Source: Cycas panzhihuaensis (lineage: Eukaryota > Cycadophyta). Taken from it: a stretch of 64,000 bases of DNA. Numbering within the stretch: position 1 is the first letter of the stretch; every line of letters starts with the position of its first letter. The stretch spans positions 46,879,741 to 46,943,740 of the forward strand of contig CM041465.1 in the NCBI GenBank assembly GCA_023213395.1, in the 5' to 3' direction. Shown here piece by piece: positions 10,700 to 20,959 of this stretch. The notes beneath the pieces are model-generated. The model worked only from the letters and a program-made list of their open reading frames with translations. It did no database searches and was not told where the DNA came from. A program made the translations under genes and the position numbers.

Positions 10700-12115
10700 T
10701 CAAGTGATAGATAATAGATCATGGACATAGGAGAAACTCAATATATGATATACAATTGTAGTCTATATCAAACATTCGACTCAAATATTCAAGGGGTTAT
10801 TCATATGGCTAATAAATCACAATAACCTATTGAAGGAATTGGTAACATTCACATGAAACTCCTAGGCTTAAGAGATTTTACATTGCTGAATATCTTATAC
10901 ATACCCAATCTCAAATAAAACATGTTCTCCTTATCTATACTTATCTCTCATGGATTTAATTTGAGTGTAACCATAAATGACAAGACTCTTCAGGTCATTC
11001 ACCCTCTAACTGATCAAGTGATCTTGACTAGACATCTCACTAGCAAACTCTTTTGACTAAATATCTCTCCATCTTCTGAACCTATTATGCCCAAAGACCT
11101 TATGCTAATGAAGAATTTATATTTAACACCATCCTAACCCACTTAACATTGTCACTAGAAGCTCTTTGGCATGCTTGCATGGGCCATGTTCATATCAATA
11201 GACTTAGAGATCTTTGTAACACTCTTCCAAGTCTTCTAAAATTCTCCTCTAAGCCCTTCAAATATAAAGCTTGTATTATTGTCAAATCTTATCGACAACC
11301 CTTTCCTAATAGTTAGTAAAAATTGAGCCATCCATTATAATTAATACACTGCAATCTATGCAGACTAATGCCTACTCCTTTACTAAAGGTAAAGTTATAT
11401 TACATCTCTTTCATTGATGATTTCACTATGAAAGTATGGGTAGCTTTTCTACACAAGAAAGATGAAGCCTTTCATGAATTCAAAGAATTTGAAGCTTGTA
11501 ATAAAAAAGAGTCAAGTTATCAACCCAAATATCTTCAAACTAATAATAGTGGTGAATATACCTTACATGAGTTTGAAAGCTACCTTCGAGATAATGGCAT
11601 CAAACATCAAGCAATAATAGTAGGTACCCCACAATAAATGGAGTTGTCAAGTGTATAAATAGGATAATCATAGCTTGAGCTATGTTGGTATACAAAAATG
11701 TACCTACCTACCTATGGGTCAAAGCCATCTAAATAGTCATTTATTGCATTAATGCTATTATCCCATTAAAGGAAGGATAATTACCTAATAAAAAGTGGTC
11801 AGGACAAGCCCCCATCATTCACTATTTCAAAATTTTTTACTCTATATATTATGCCCATATTTTGGATACAGATCAAAATAAACTCTAGCCTAGGACACTT
11901 AAAGACATCTTTGTTGGATACCATATGGACAAGAAAGGGTATAAGGTATTTATGCCTTCACAATAAAAAATTATCGTTACTAGAGATGTCATTTTTGTGA
12001 AGATATAGAATTACTTACTTAGACTAGACTCCAAAATACCCTCATACCACTACAATGATATTATCAAATATGATGTTTATATTCTAAAATTTAGGGGGGA
12101 GAGAGGTGCATAGAA
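10700..12115 (+). pseudogene. Copia C protease and integrase, decayed
   Basis: Protease: IMDIGETQYMI near 10715-10750 corresponds to IMDTGATQHMI of copia B, so the active-site DTG reads DIG. Integrase: a decayed HHCC domain at about 11155-11310; FIDDFTMKVWVAFLHKKDEAF from 11410; the second Asp changed to Asn (TNNSGEY, about 11541); and DNGIKHQAIIVGTPQ before a stop. Stops and frameshifts abound downstream. A pol linker with Ser-rich repeats follows at 12180-12440. Confidence 0.85.
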
Positions 12116-12179
12116 ATTACTCCAAATATTAGAAGCTGACAATAGAGCATTAGGGGATATAAGTTATCACTCTAAACTG

Positions 12180-12440
12180 ATGACTGTACATCTAGTACTA
12201 TCCTTTGAAGATAACAGAGTTGATAAAGGCAAAGCTATTATAGAAGAATCATCCTCTCCACCTTTAGTTGACAAAGGTAAAATAGTAGTAGAAGGACCAT
12301 CTTCCTCAGGCACATCAACATCCTCCTTACAAAATGATCATTTTAATGAACAAGATAAGAACCAAGAAGTTGAGAAAATGAGGACCTCATTCCCAACTCA
12401 AGGATCTCATGAAGTTTACCAACTCAATAAGGATATATGA
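12180..12440 (+). pseudogene. Copia C integrase-RT linker
   Basis: An 86-codon open frame rich in Ser, Glu and Asp with two internal copies of the unit VDKGK plus SSSP-like text. It matches the copia B linker at 34254-34550 on the other strand (which also ends MRTSFPTRGS). It is low-complexity hinge sequence, with no catalytic role expected. Confidence 0.75.
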
Positions 12441-12559
12441 CGAGATGAGGTGGGTAAAACTAGCACTTGAAGTATCCATAGAGCAAAGATATAGGAATCA
12501 TTATATACTAAGCTTAAATTGATAAAACTGCACCTTACTCTTAATGAAGAGTCTCTCTC

Positions 12560-13340
12560 ATACTAGGAAGTTGTAAAACATATAGTCTAGAGAAATGTAA
12601 TGAATAAATAATACCAATCTCTCATAGAAAATGGTACATGGGAGCTCATTGATCTACCACTTGTTTGAAAGATAGTTCAAAATAAATAGGTGTTCAAAAG
12701 CAAATATAGATTAGATTATACCCTTAAAAAACATAAGGTGAGGTTGGTAGCTAAAGGATTCACATAAAGGGAAGGCATTAACTATACTAAAGTCTTTACA
12801 CTTATAACCAAGTAGCCTATAATTAGAACTCTTATAGCCTTGGATACTCAGTAGGGTTGGAAAATCCATTAGCTCAATATAAAGATTGCCTTTCTTAATG
12901 GGGATCTTGAATAAGAAATTTACATGGCTAAGTCAGAAGGATATTAGATCAAAGGTTAAGAGCATAACATTTGCAGGCTCAAAAAGTTCTTGTACATCCT
13001 TAAATAAGCCCCTCATGTTTGGTTTGTTAAGTTGTCTAAAAGAATGAGGCAACTTGGATATGAGGTTTATGACTACCAAGATATTGATGTAACATTGTTT
13101 ATCAAGCGCTAAATGGACAAAGTCACTTATCTCATAATCTTTATGGATGACACACTAGTAACAGGTAACAATGAACATGTAATAAGCCAGCTGAAAAGGG
13201 ATCTTGGGCAACATATTTAAATTGTTTGACCTCAGTTTGATGAAATGTTACTTGGAAATTGAAGTAACATAAAAGAATGAAAAAAATTTCCTCTTCTAAG
13301 AAAAATATATCAACGATCCTCTAATCAAGTTTTAGTTAGA
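12560..13340 (+). pseudogene. Copia C reverse transcriptase, decayed
   Basis: Copia RT blocks are readable across frames: YQSLIENGTWELIDLPL, KARLVAKGF-like text at 12735-12770, NGDL, MRQLGYEVYDYQDID, and IFMDDTLVTGNNEHVI (FMDD at about 13138-13150, intact). About ten stops interrupt it. It shares the TAG for Trp at about 12810 with copia A. Confidence 0.88.
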
Positions 13341-13369
13341 AGATGCTTGACTAGTGGCTTTACTTATGG

Positions 13370-14064
13370 ACCCTAATACTAAACTTTCAGTTGATGGTGA
13401 TACTAGGGAGGTAGACATAACACTCTACATGAAAGTTATAAGTAGTCTCATCTACACTACAAATATAAGGATAAATATTACACACTCTGTCAATATTTTT
13501 GCATGATTCATGACAAATCCTAAGTAGAATCATTGGCATGCTACAGTTCGAGTATTAAAATACCTAAAGACAACTAGTAAATTTGGTCTGTTATATGAAC
13601 CTAATAATGAATTTAAGTTTTTTGCATACACATACTAATACTTTACAGGAGATATAGATATAATAAGATCTACATATGGGTATGTAACATTTCTTGGAAT
13701 GGCACTAATATTATAGAGATCTAGATGGAAGAAGATAGTTGTTGACTCAACTATCTTAGTAGAATATACTATTGCTTCTAAGACTAGAAACGAGGTGATA
13801 TGGCTTAGAAAATTATTGGAAACATTAAATATCACCCAAACAACTCCTACTACCCTTTGTGTAGATAACCAATTAGCAATCCACATAGCAAAAAATCTTA
13901 TATTTCATGATTGTACTAAACATATAAATATGAAAGTCCATAGGATTAGAGAACTTGTTTATGGCAACATAATTCAACTAGAATACTGCCCCACAATAGA
14001 TCAAGTGGTTGATATCTTTACCAAACCACTACAAAAGGTGAATTTTAAATCACTTCGAAGGTAG
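13370..14064 (+). pseudogene. Copia C RNase H and pol C-terminus
   Basis: LYMKVISSLIYTTNI, KYLKTTSKFGLLYEP, and then an open stretch 13795-14064 with MIWLRKLLETLNITQ, LCVDNQLAIHIAKN, KHINMKVHRIRELVY, DQVVDIFTKPL and a natural stop after SLRR. That last block shows the frame that copia A has lost. Confidence 0.88.
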
Positions 14065-14518
14065 CTTGGTCTTAGGGCCTCCATCTTTGACTAGTCAAAG
14101 AAGATGGTAATAGGATTATCATACTCTATTCTATTAATGAAAACCCCTTGTAGGCATGAAAGAATAAGAGTAAATCTCTGCTCTATCCTATTTGTGAAAA
14201 TCCTATGTGGAGACGGAAGGATAAGGGTTGTATTAGTTTTAGAAAATTAGAACTAGTCAAAATCCAAAAGGCATAAAGGATGACTAAATAGTATATGGAG
14301 ACTCAGTAAATCAAGCTACATATTTAAGCTACTTGGCTATTAGGCTACATAAAAAATCCACCGTAGTTATTTTAATTTATAAAAGAGGCTATAGATCTTA
14401 GAAAGTCTGTGGATTTTTATTCCCCATGAGGGTTTTCCTATTTAGAATTCTAATGTAATAATGAGGCTCAAATGAAGACCTCATAGAATAGATTTTCTCA
14501 AAATGACCTTCCACCATT
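14065..14518 (+). other. Copia C 3' untranslated region
   Basis: Same layout as in copia A: two direct repeat units (about 14115-14240) and the T-rich hairpin (about 14409-14440, outer stem weakened by mutation). No coding signal. Confidence 0.7.
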
Positions 14519-14529
14519 AAGGGGGGGAT

Positions 14530-14842
14530 TAAAAAAGGCTAATGTATCAAGGACATTTGTGTAGATTAATTAAGTGTCCTTAGGATATATTATTAGCATT
14601 TGTCTCTTAGTGAAATATATTTTATGTGCATTTAGATGCAATTTCAGATTCATATTATTAGGCAGGAAAATCCTAACCCTAATGCTCACCCTTAATAATA
14701 AAAGGCAAAATCCTAAGAAGGGAGTTAATTATTCATTCTCACATCTAAGATTTGATCTCATATCTTATTTCATCTCTTTTTTATTCTCTATTACCATGGT
14801 GTGTATGTAAGTGATTTATTCCCTAGATCCATCCTTTCTTTA
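14530..14842 (+). repeat. Copia C LTR (313 bp)
   Basis: The polypurine tract TAAGGGGGGGAT (14518-14529) abuts it. It begins TAAAAAAGG where copia B has TGAAAGAGT, and ends CTTTCTTTA where B has CTTCCTTCA, so both terminal dinucleotides have decayed by transitions. It aligns along its length with the B LTRs (311-312 bp). Confidence 0.88.
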
Positions 14843-15966
14843 TGTGGTATTAGAGCCTAAGTTTAAGGTTCAAACCCTACACATATACTGGATAAAGCCC
14901 CTTTCCCCATCGGGGTCCCCATGTATCCCCATTTAGGTGGAATTGTAATATAAGCGATAAGTGCTATGGCAACCTCTTCATCACGGGGGAGTGTTAGACT
15001 ATAGCTAGTTCACTTGTCGAGGACTCCTCTTCCTAAATCACCCACATGCTTTTGATGTAATGGAAAGTCACATATCTCTAAATATAGAAGCAACAAAAGA
15101 GAATATAAATCAAGAGGACCTAATTCTCTTAGAATTTTGACAATATGATGACATTACCTTCACTTCTTAACTTGACCTCCCCTTCTAATGAAAAAATAAA
15201 GAGATTTATAGATGAGGGTGGGGCTAAAGAAGGTGGTTTTTATCCTATAATATGGGAGAAAATAAAGAAATAAATCCATAAGACATGCTTATGGATTTAG
15301 AAAAAACCACATCAAGAAGAGGATTTTGGATATGACTTGGCATCTTGGGCCTCTCAATACTAATGCACATCAATCTAGAGCTGAGATAGGCCACCTAAGA
15401 CTAACGATAAATCATTAATGGGTTAATTATTACCATTAGACCCAAATATGGGTAGGTGACAGTTGTAACCCAAATATATTCATGGTACCACTACTATAAG
15501 CAAATTTCATAGTAGTTTGTAAACAAACAATGTTATTTAGTTAAAATATATGCAAATAGACTAAAAAGTCATCAATATTGATACTTGAGTGAAAATGTAG
15601 TTAATATAAAGGGGTGAATGATGAAACAAAGCACAAAAATGAATTGAAAAAAGATTAGAAGGATATTGTAGGGGAAGATAAACACCTATTCCAAGTCAAG
15701 AAGCCTAATGGGTATACTCACGACCAACGATCGAAGTCATACTCACCATTGGCTAAGAGTATACATGGCTCACCAAACAAAATAAACAAGTAAAATCATA
15801 CTTCCACTATCTAAGATCATGATATAAGAAATTAATAAAGAGTAAATAGTCATTAAGCATACCTTCACCTACCTATTTGTCATGGTGTCCATGATATTCT
15901 TGAAATCCAAGAAACAAAGAGCAACAAAGAAAAAAGAATAGAGCTAGATTTTTTAAAATATGAATA
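14843..15966 (+). other. Primer-site-bearing remnant and anonymous DNA
   Basis: Right after the copia C LTR comes TGTGGTATTAGAG, the same primer-site text that follows the 5' LTR of copia B. It then runs into GGTTCAAACCC (about 14868), a C-rich stretch, and CACGGGGGAG followed by TGTTAGACTATAG (about 14981-15003), which looks like another polypurine tract plus LTR start. From about 15050 on I recognise nothing. Confidence 0.5.
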
Positions 15967-16240
15967 ATGAGAAAGAGGTAAGGGATTGGGTAGAAAACCT
16001 CAAGATCTATTGTGAATACACGTGGGATATAAAAATTGAAGAGTATGAGCCATTGTTACAATGCCTCCTAGAAGGAAGTGCTCTTAATTGGTTCATAAAT
16101 TAGGCTGAAGAATCACCCATGCCTTCCAATTAGCGTTGGTTTCAATCTACATTTATCCAAGATTTTTGTAAGGACATCAAAGTATTAAAAATGCTATATG
16201 AATGGGTAGAAACAAAAGAATTATAAGTAGAGGAGGACTA
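15967..16240 (+). pseudogene. Decayed gypsy-type gag fragment
   Basis: One reading frame gives REVRDWVENLKIYCEYTWD, then PLLQCLLEGSALNWFIN, a stop, AEESPMPSN, a stop, and RWFQSTFIQDFCKDI. The spacing of W, A-NWF, W-FQ and F matches the Retrotrans_gag pattern. The stops are TAG. The following Glu-rich codons (16240-16480) resemble a gag tail. I cannot assign it to any other element in the window. Confidence 0.55.
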
Positions 16241-17460
16241 ATAAACTATTAAAGAGGAGGCCTCAAATATTTTGTAGGAACATAAATAAGAACCAATTTA
16301 AGGGAATTAGCCTGAGTACACCGAAAACACAAATCTAGCATGTATGATACATGATCACTTAATAGAAGAGTCTCATAATAGGCAAATAAAGATCAAGGAA
16401 GAGACACAAGGTGAAGTTACACAGGAGTAGCACAAAGATGTGGAAGAATAAGTAAAAGAATAACTAGATTCTAAAGAAGAATCTCAACAAACTTTATTCA
16501 AGGTACTCATTAATCATATGTTGCACATGCATATTTTATTTGGTTGTTTCACCTATCTTCTCTCATTTCCATGCTTAGTAGTTATAAAGAAACCCTTCTT
16601 TTCCAAATCCCATATCTAGTCAAACCCCAAACCCCCTTCACTTTAGTCTTTTCATAGGACAAATCCTAATTCCCTTTTATAATTCTAGCTCAACTCTTTG
16701 CTTATGTTCTCCTTCACCTCTTACAGACCATTCTTAATAAGGTACTCTATAACTTCAATCTATTCATTAGGTTTTATCATTTAGTATTACCACCTATAGA
16801 ACCCCACCTCATCCTTCTCAATCATATACACTTTCAAACTACTAATACCATTTTTTTTCATTGAATCTTTCATTTTGTTTGAATACCATTTCTAAAAACC
16901 TATTAAAGTCTTTTTCCCATAAATAACATCTATTATTAATCCCTAATCTAATATTTCCCCCCAAAGAATCCTTGTGGTCTAATAAAACCCATATAAATTC
17001 TCATCTCCATCCAATATAGATTTCAAAATTCATCATTTTTTCTTATGCATTCAAAGATATGGCTGATCACCACCCAAAATATCACTTCTTTCCTTTCTTC
17101 TTATGATAATTAATTATCAATCCATGACCCTTATGGTTAATTCCTTTTATAACATCCTCACTTCTCCTTCTATAAACCATTCCATCTAAAAACAAAATAT
17201 GTAAACATAAGGTAAGATTAGGATAAGGTATTTGAGGCACCTCATAGGTCCTAAGATCCTTCTGATACAAGATAAGATATAACATGTACCTAGCCCAAGG
17301 AATAAACATCAGTGAATTTAAGACACTTACTAATAAAGTTCCATAGAAGCCATAACATCAAACTAAATCTTTATAATATATAAGATTTACCAGGTGATGG
17401 TTGGAAGACTAGATTGAGCTACAAGTAATCCCTAATGCTTCAAGGGTAAAGTATTATTTT
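16241..17460. other. AT-rich anonymous stretch
   Basis: No domain found in any frame. It may be the decayed interior of the element whose gag is at 15967 and whose LTR may start at 17475, but only the position suggests this. Confidence 0.4.
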
Positions 17461-17771
17461 AAGGGGAGGGGAATTGTAGCATTCCTAAAATAAGGATGAA
17501 TTTAATTTTATAGAAGGAAATATTATTACAAAGTTAATTTTTAGGATAATTAGAAGAAGGGACATTTATTTTATTTTATTATGAAGTCAATTTTTTAGAG
17601 AGAAAATTAAGAGGTTGGTTTTAAAGGTTATAAATAGAGAAGCCTTCTTCATTTGTAAAACATGTTAGAGAATTTATTACTTTATGGGATAATGGCCTTA
17701 TTCCATTAAGGCCTTGGACCTGCTAGAGAGTTACTCTTGCCTTGAAGAGGGTTCATCAACTATTAGACATT
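17461..17771 (+). repeat. Polypurine tract plus LTR-like segment
   Basis: AAGGGGAGGGGAAT (17461-17474) is followed by TGTAGCATTCC, like a PPT-LTR junction. A TATA-like TTATAAATAGAG lies at about 17628. A possible LTR end, ATTAGACA, sits just before TTTGTATCAGGTG (about 17770), which recalls a primer site. No second copy is in the window, so this remains a candidate LTR. Confidence 0.45.
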
Positions 17772-20396
17772 TGTATCAGGTGTTATTATTCTACTATTAG
17801 TATTCATTATATTACTCCATTATTGTTATTATTATTGTATGTATGAACAATTTATATGTCTATTAAGTTATGTATTTATGTCCTATATCTACTGAATAAT
17901 ATAGTGTGAGGAGATTCCACTATAAATCTATATATTCCACTTTGAAATATTGCTATGATATGCTATGAATATTGCTGTTATATACTAAAAGTCTTGTCTC
18001 TATTAGTTGTTTTGAATATGGGCCTACTATAGCCTCTTTTATTGTATGAAATTAACACACACCTAAACTATAAACAAACTATATAATCAATAAACAAAAA
18101 TAAGTGTACTCACCCTAATACATCTATATGCATATGTAATATTTAAGTTCTTCTCTTTTTTGTTTTTTCTTTTTCTTTTTTTAATTTAAACTATAATGCA
18201 AATGTGGTATACCCCTTAGGCACACATAAGAAAGAAGCCTAGATTCTTTAGTTATTCTTACAATTGTCCTAATTGAAAATTCTTTAATTACTTTTGTTAT
18301 TTTAAGTTTATCAACTAGAAAAAAAATAAGACCATGTGCAAGCAACTCATCACTTTTCCTAATTAGATCATTCAAATCATCTAGCAAATAAGACATTAAA
18401 TGGTCAAATTCACCAAATAAATATCCATACTTTAGTTCATTTTTCATTTTTGTTTTATATTACTAAAACGAAGCATTATCAAGAAAGACAATTATAATCT
18501 AGGGAATGCTTTCAAAGAAGAAGATTGAAGGTTTTATGTACCTTTTACCTTTCTAAAGGATCATCCAAAGATGCCACCAGTCCAACAAATCTCCAAGTGA
18601 GATGATTGATTTTATCTTATAGTACCAAAGTTAGGAACAATATTCTTATGAATAGCATAATGATATAACTTAATTAACAATCCAAACCACAATGCTTTTG
18701 TAATAATTATGGCAATATTTTTGTTGTACTTAAGGAGTTATGGTAGAAAAGAATGAATAAAGAGCTTATAACCTTATGGAAGAAAACTTAAGATCCTCTT
18801 TGAAGTTGCTCCAACAAAACCAATCACCTCTTTAAGGAGAGTTTGTTAGCACTTAGGTTATGTGGGTGAACTTCTCCATAAGTTATGAGTAAGATTTTTA
18901 TTAACAAGAGGCTAGCTTTCCAAATAAAACAAACTACATTAACAAAAATTTAACATGCAAAACATGTATAAGACAAGAAGCTAATTCACTTTCTTTTTGG
19001 CCTTTCAAACTCAAAGTAAAAACAAAAACTTTAATATAAAATTCACATGCAATAATTAAAGGAAATCTTATAAATTGAAGTAGAAACCTATTAATAAGTA
19101 CTTTACCTAAAAAGAGAGGGGAGAAGATGGCTTAGATCTATGCTCCAATGACTCGTAAGTGCTCCAAGCAAGGTTGTAGCTAAAAAATTATGAAAGAAAA
19201 AGTATTAAATATGGAAGAAAAACTAGAATAGGAGATTTAAGCAAAATGAAGAGGAGAGAGTAGAAGAAAATTTGGCCAAAAGGGGAAGGGAAGAAGAACA
19301 AGAGTGTGTACAATCTCAAGTTTTCAAAATCTCCAATAAAAAGCCTAATATTTTCTTATAAGAAAGGGTCTCCAAGAATTAATGGTTGATCTCTAAAGGG
19401 TGAATCATCAATCTGAAAACACTTCATTTCACAAAATGGTCTCCTCTCTTTCTTCACAAAAGAGAGTGGTATTTATAAGACAAATAAGAGGGAGCAGTTA
19501 AAAAAGTACTATGAGAAGTCAACCCATAGCTTTTTTAATATATTGGGTTTGTACAATAGGAAAAAATGACTATTTATTTATTTACATGCAAATAATAAAA
19601 ATTGTGATAAAACTTGAAAACTGTGATGAATAATCAAAACTACAACTTAAGAAAAATAACAAAAATCACAATCTTTAAAATTTATCATTATTTATTAAGA
19701 AGATCATAATTTTGGAGAACATAAAAACTATAGTAAGTAGTCAAAACTACAATAAATAAGAATTCTTTAGAGTGAAAAATATTATTAGAAAATTTTAAGA
19801 ATAAAATTGGTTTCTCTTTTAGGAGTGTCAAGTAAAGCTAATAAGGAAATAAACCAAGCAACATTATCAAATGAGGGCATGATGAAAATGACTAATCAAT
19901 AAATTAAAGGCATAAAATTTTGTGAAAAATACTAAAAAGGATTAGAGTAGTACTTTGGAGCAATCCTAAAAGTGCCATATAAATAAGCATGTTAAGATCT
20001 ATACATAATAGGTAGTAATAAGAGTTACAATCATTTATCAAATCATTTAAATCACTCATTAAAGCTTTAAATCATAAAATCAATAATCAAAATAAGAACC
20101 TAAATAAACCCCAATAGTAAAAAAGGTAAGGTATGAACTTGGCTATGCCAGAGAGGTGCAAATCATCGTGAAATATTTTCCCCCTTTGCAACATAAACTT
20201 TTTGAATAGGTTACAACGAGATAGTGAAAATCATCAACCTTTCCTAAGAGGATTTATTTGAAAACTTAAGATACCTATACTAGTTCTTGAATTGTTATAG
20301 AAAGATGAGGGCTTAATTATTGAATGTATGATTGGGATTTGTCTTTTCCAACTAGTTACTTATATATAGAAGTGATAATGGAAAATAGAGAGGAAA
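17772..20396. other. AT-rich anonymous DNA with old LTR-like pieces
   Basis: No coding match. A minus-strand TATA-like CTTATAAATACC (about 19468-19480), followed downstream by CT-rich text, could be an old LTR promoter. The region holds many poly-A and poly-T runs and no internal duplicate that I can see. Confidence 0.4.
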
Positions 20397-20720
20397 TGTA
20401 ACACCTTTACTAATATTAGAAAGTGATTACACAAACGGAGTATATCAATGAGCACCAATGATCAAGAAAGAATACTAAAAAGTATGGAAGTATAATTCTC
20501 TCAATAGAAGATAATTACACAATAACTATCTCTATAATTTGCAATCCTTAAATAGACAAAATAAGGCATTTTCTATACAATCATATTGGTGGATCAAATG
20601 CCCTTTTATTTCATTAGTAGATTTAATGGCCAATGTACAAAACTTACTAACTAGTACTTAACCACATGGTGCCTTGGTTATATGTACCAGTATTTTAGTT
20701 TTGTTAATAATATATGGTCA
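20397..20720 (-). repeat. Chromovirus E 3' LTR (putative)
   Basis: On the minus strand, AGAGGGGACTTATTA (a polypurine tract at about 20720-20736) precedes TGACCATATATT. The far end reads AAAGGTGTTACA. That end resembles the TGTAACACC termini common in chromovirus LTRs. There is only one copy, so the boundaries are inferred. Confidence 0.5.
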
Positions 20721-20959
20721 TATAATAAGTCCCCTCTACGAAGAAGTTGAGTCCTTGAAGTGAAGGAGATAGGATGTTGCTTGATAAAATTAACTAATTC
20801 CCAATTAGCCTCATCAGGTTTGCAGTCAACCCCCTACACCAAATACTAAAATATTATCCTATTTTAATAATGTTCTCTTCTAGCCAAGATACATTCTAGA
20901 GGAACAGTAAGAATTTATTCTTCATCTAAGACTAGTAGGACTATTTCAGGAGTTATATT
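20721..20959 (-). pseudogene. Chromovirus E chromodomain and pol C-terminus
   Basis: Minus-strand frames give TPEIVLLVLDEE, ILTVPLECILARREN, then a shifted YLV and GVDCKPDEANWELVNFI, the chromodomain pattern (YLVKW...EANWE), then TRTQLLRRGDLLYD at the end. It ends at the polypurine tract. Cut on its upstream side by the T insertion at 20960. Confidence 0.72.

Larger units (their letters stand above)
3161..14842 (+). mobile_element. Copia C, Ty1/copia element interrupted by chromovirus D
   Basis: C is recognised by continuity with copia B: 3161-3234 and 8937-9514 together match the B leader (other strand, about 36960-37610), with D sitting between them. Gag, protease, integrase, RT, RNase H, 3' UTR, PPT and one LTR (14530-14842) follow. 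The 5' LTR would lie left of copia A, outside the window. Stops are far denser than in A, B or H, so this is the oldest of the four relatives. After the LTR the sequence goes on with a primer-binding site and not a target duplication. Confidence 0.9.

Noticed and set aside
18181-18447. 88-codon minus-strand ORF in AT-rich DNA
   Set aside because: No recognisable domain and AT-biased composition; no second copy or flanking gene signals.
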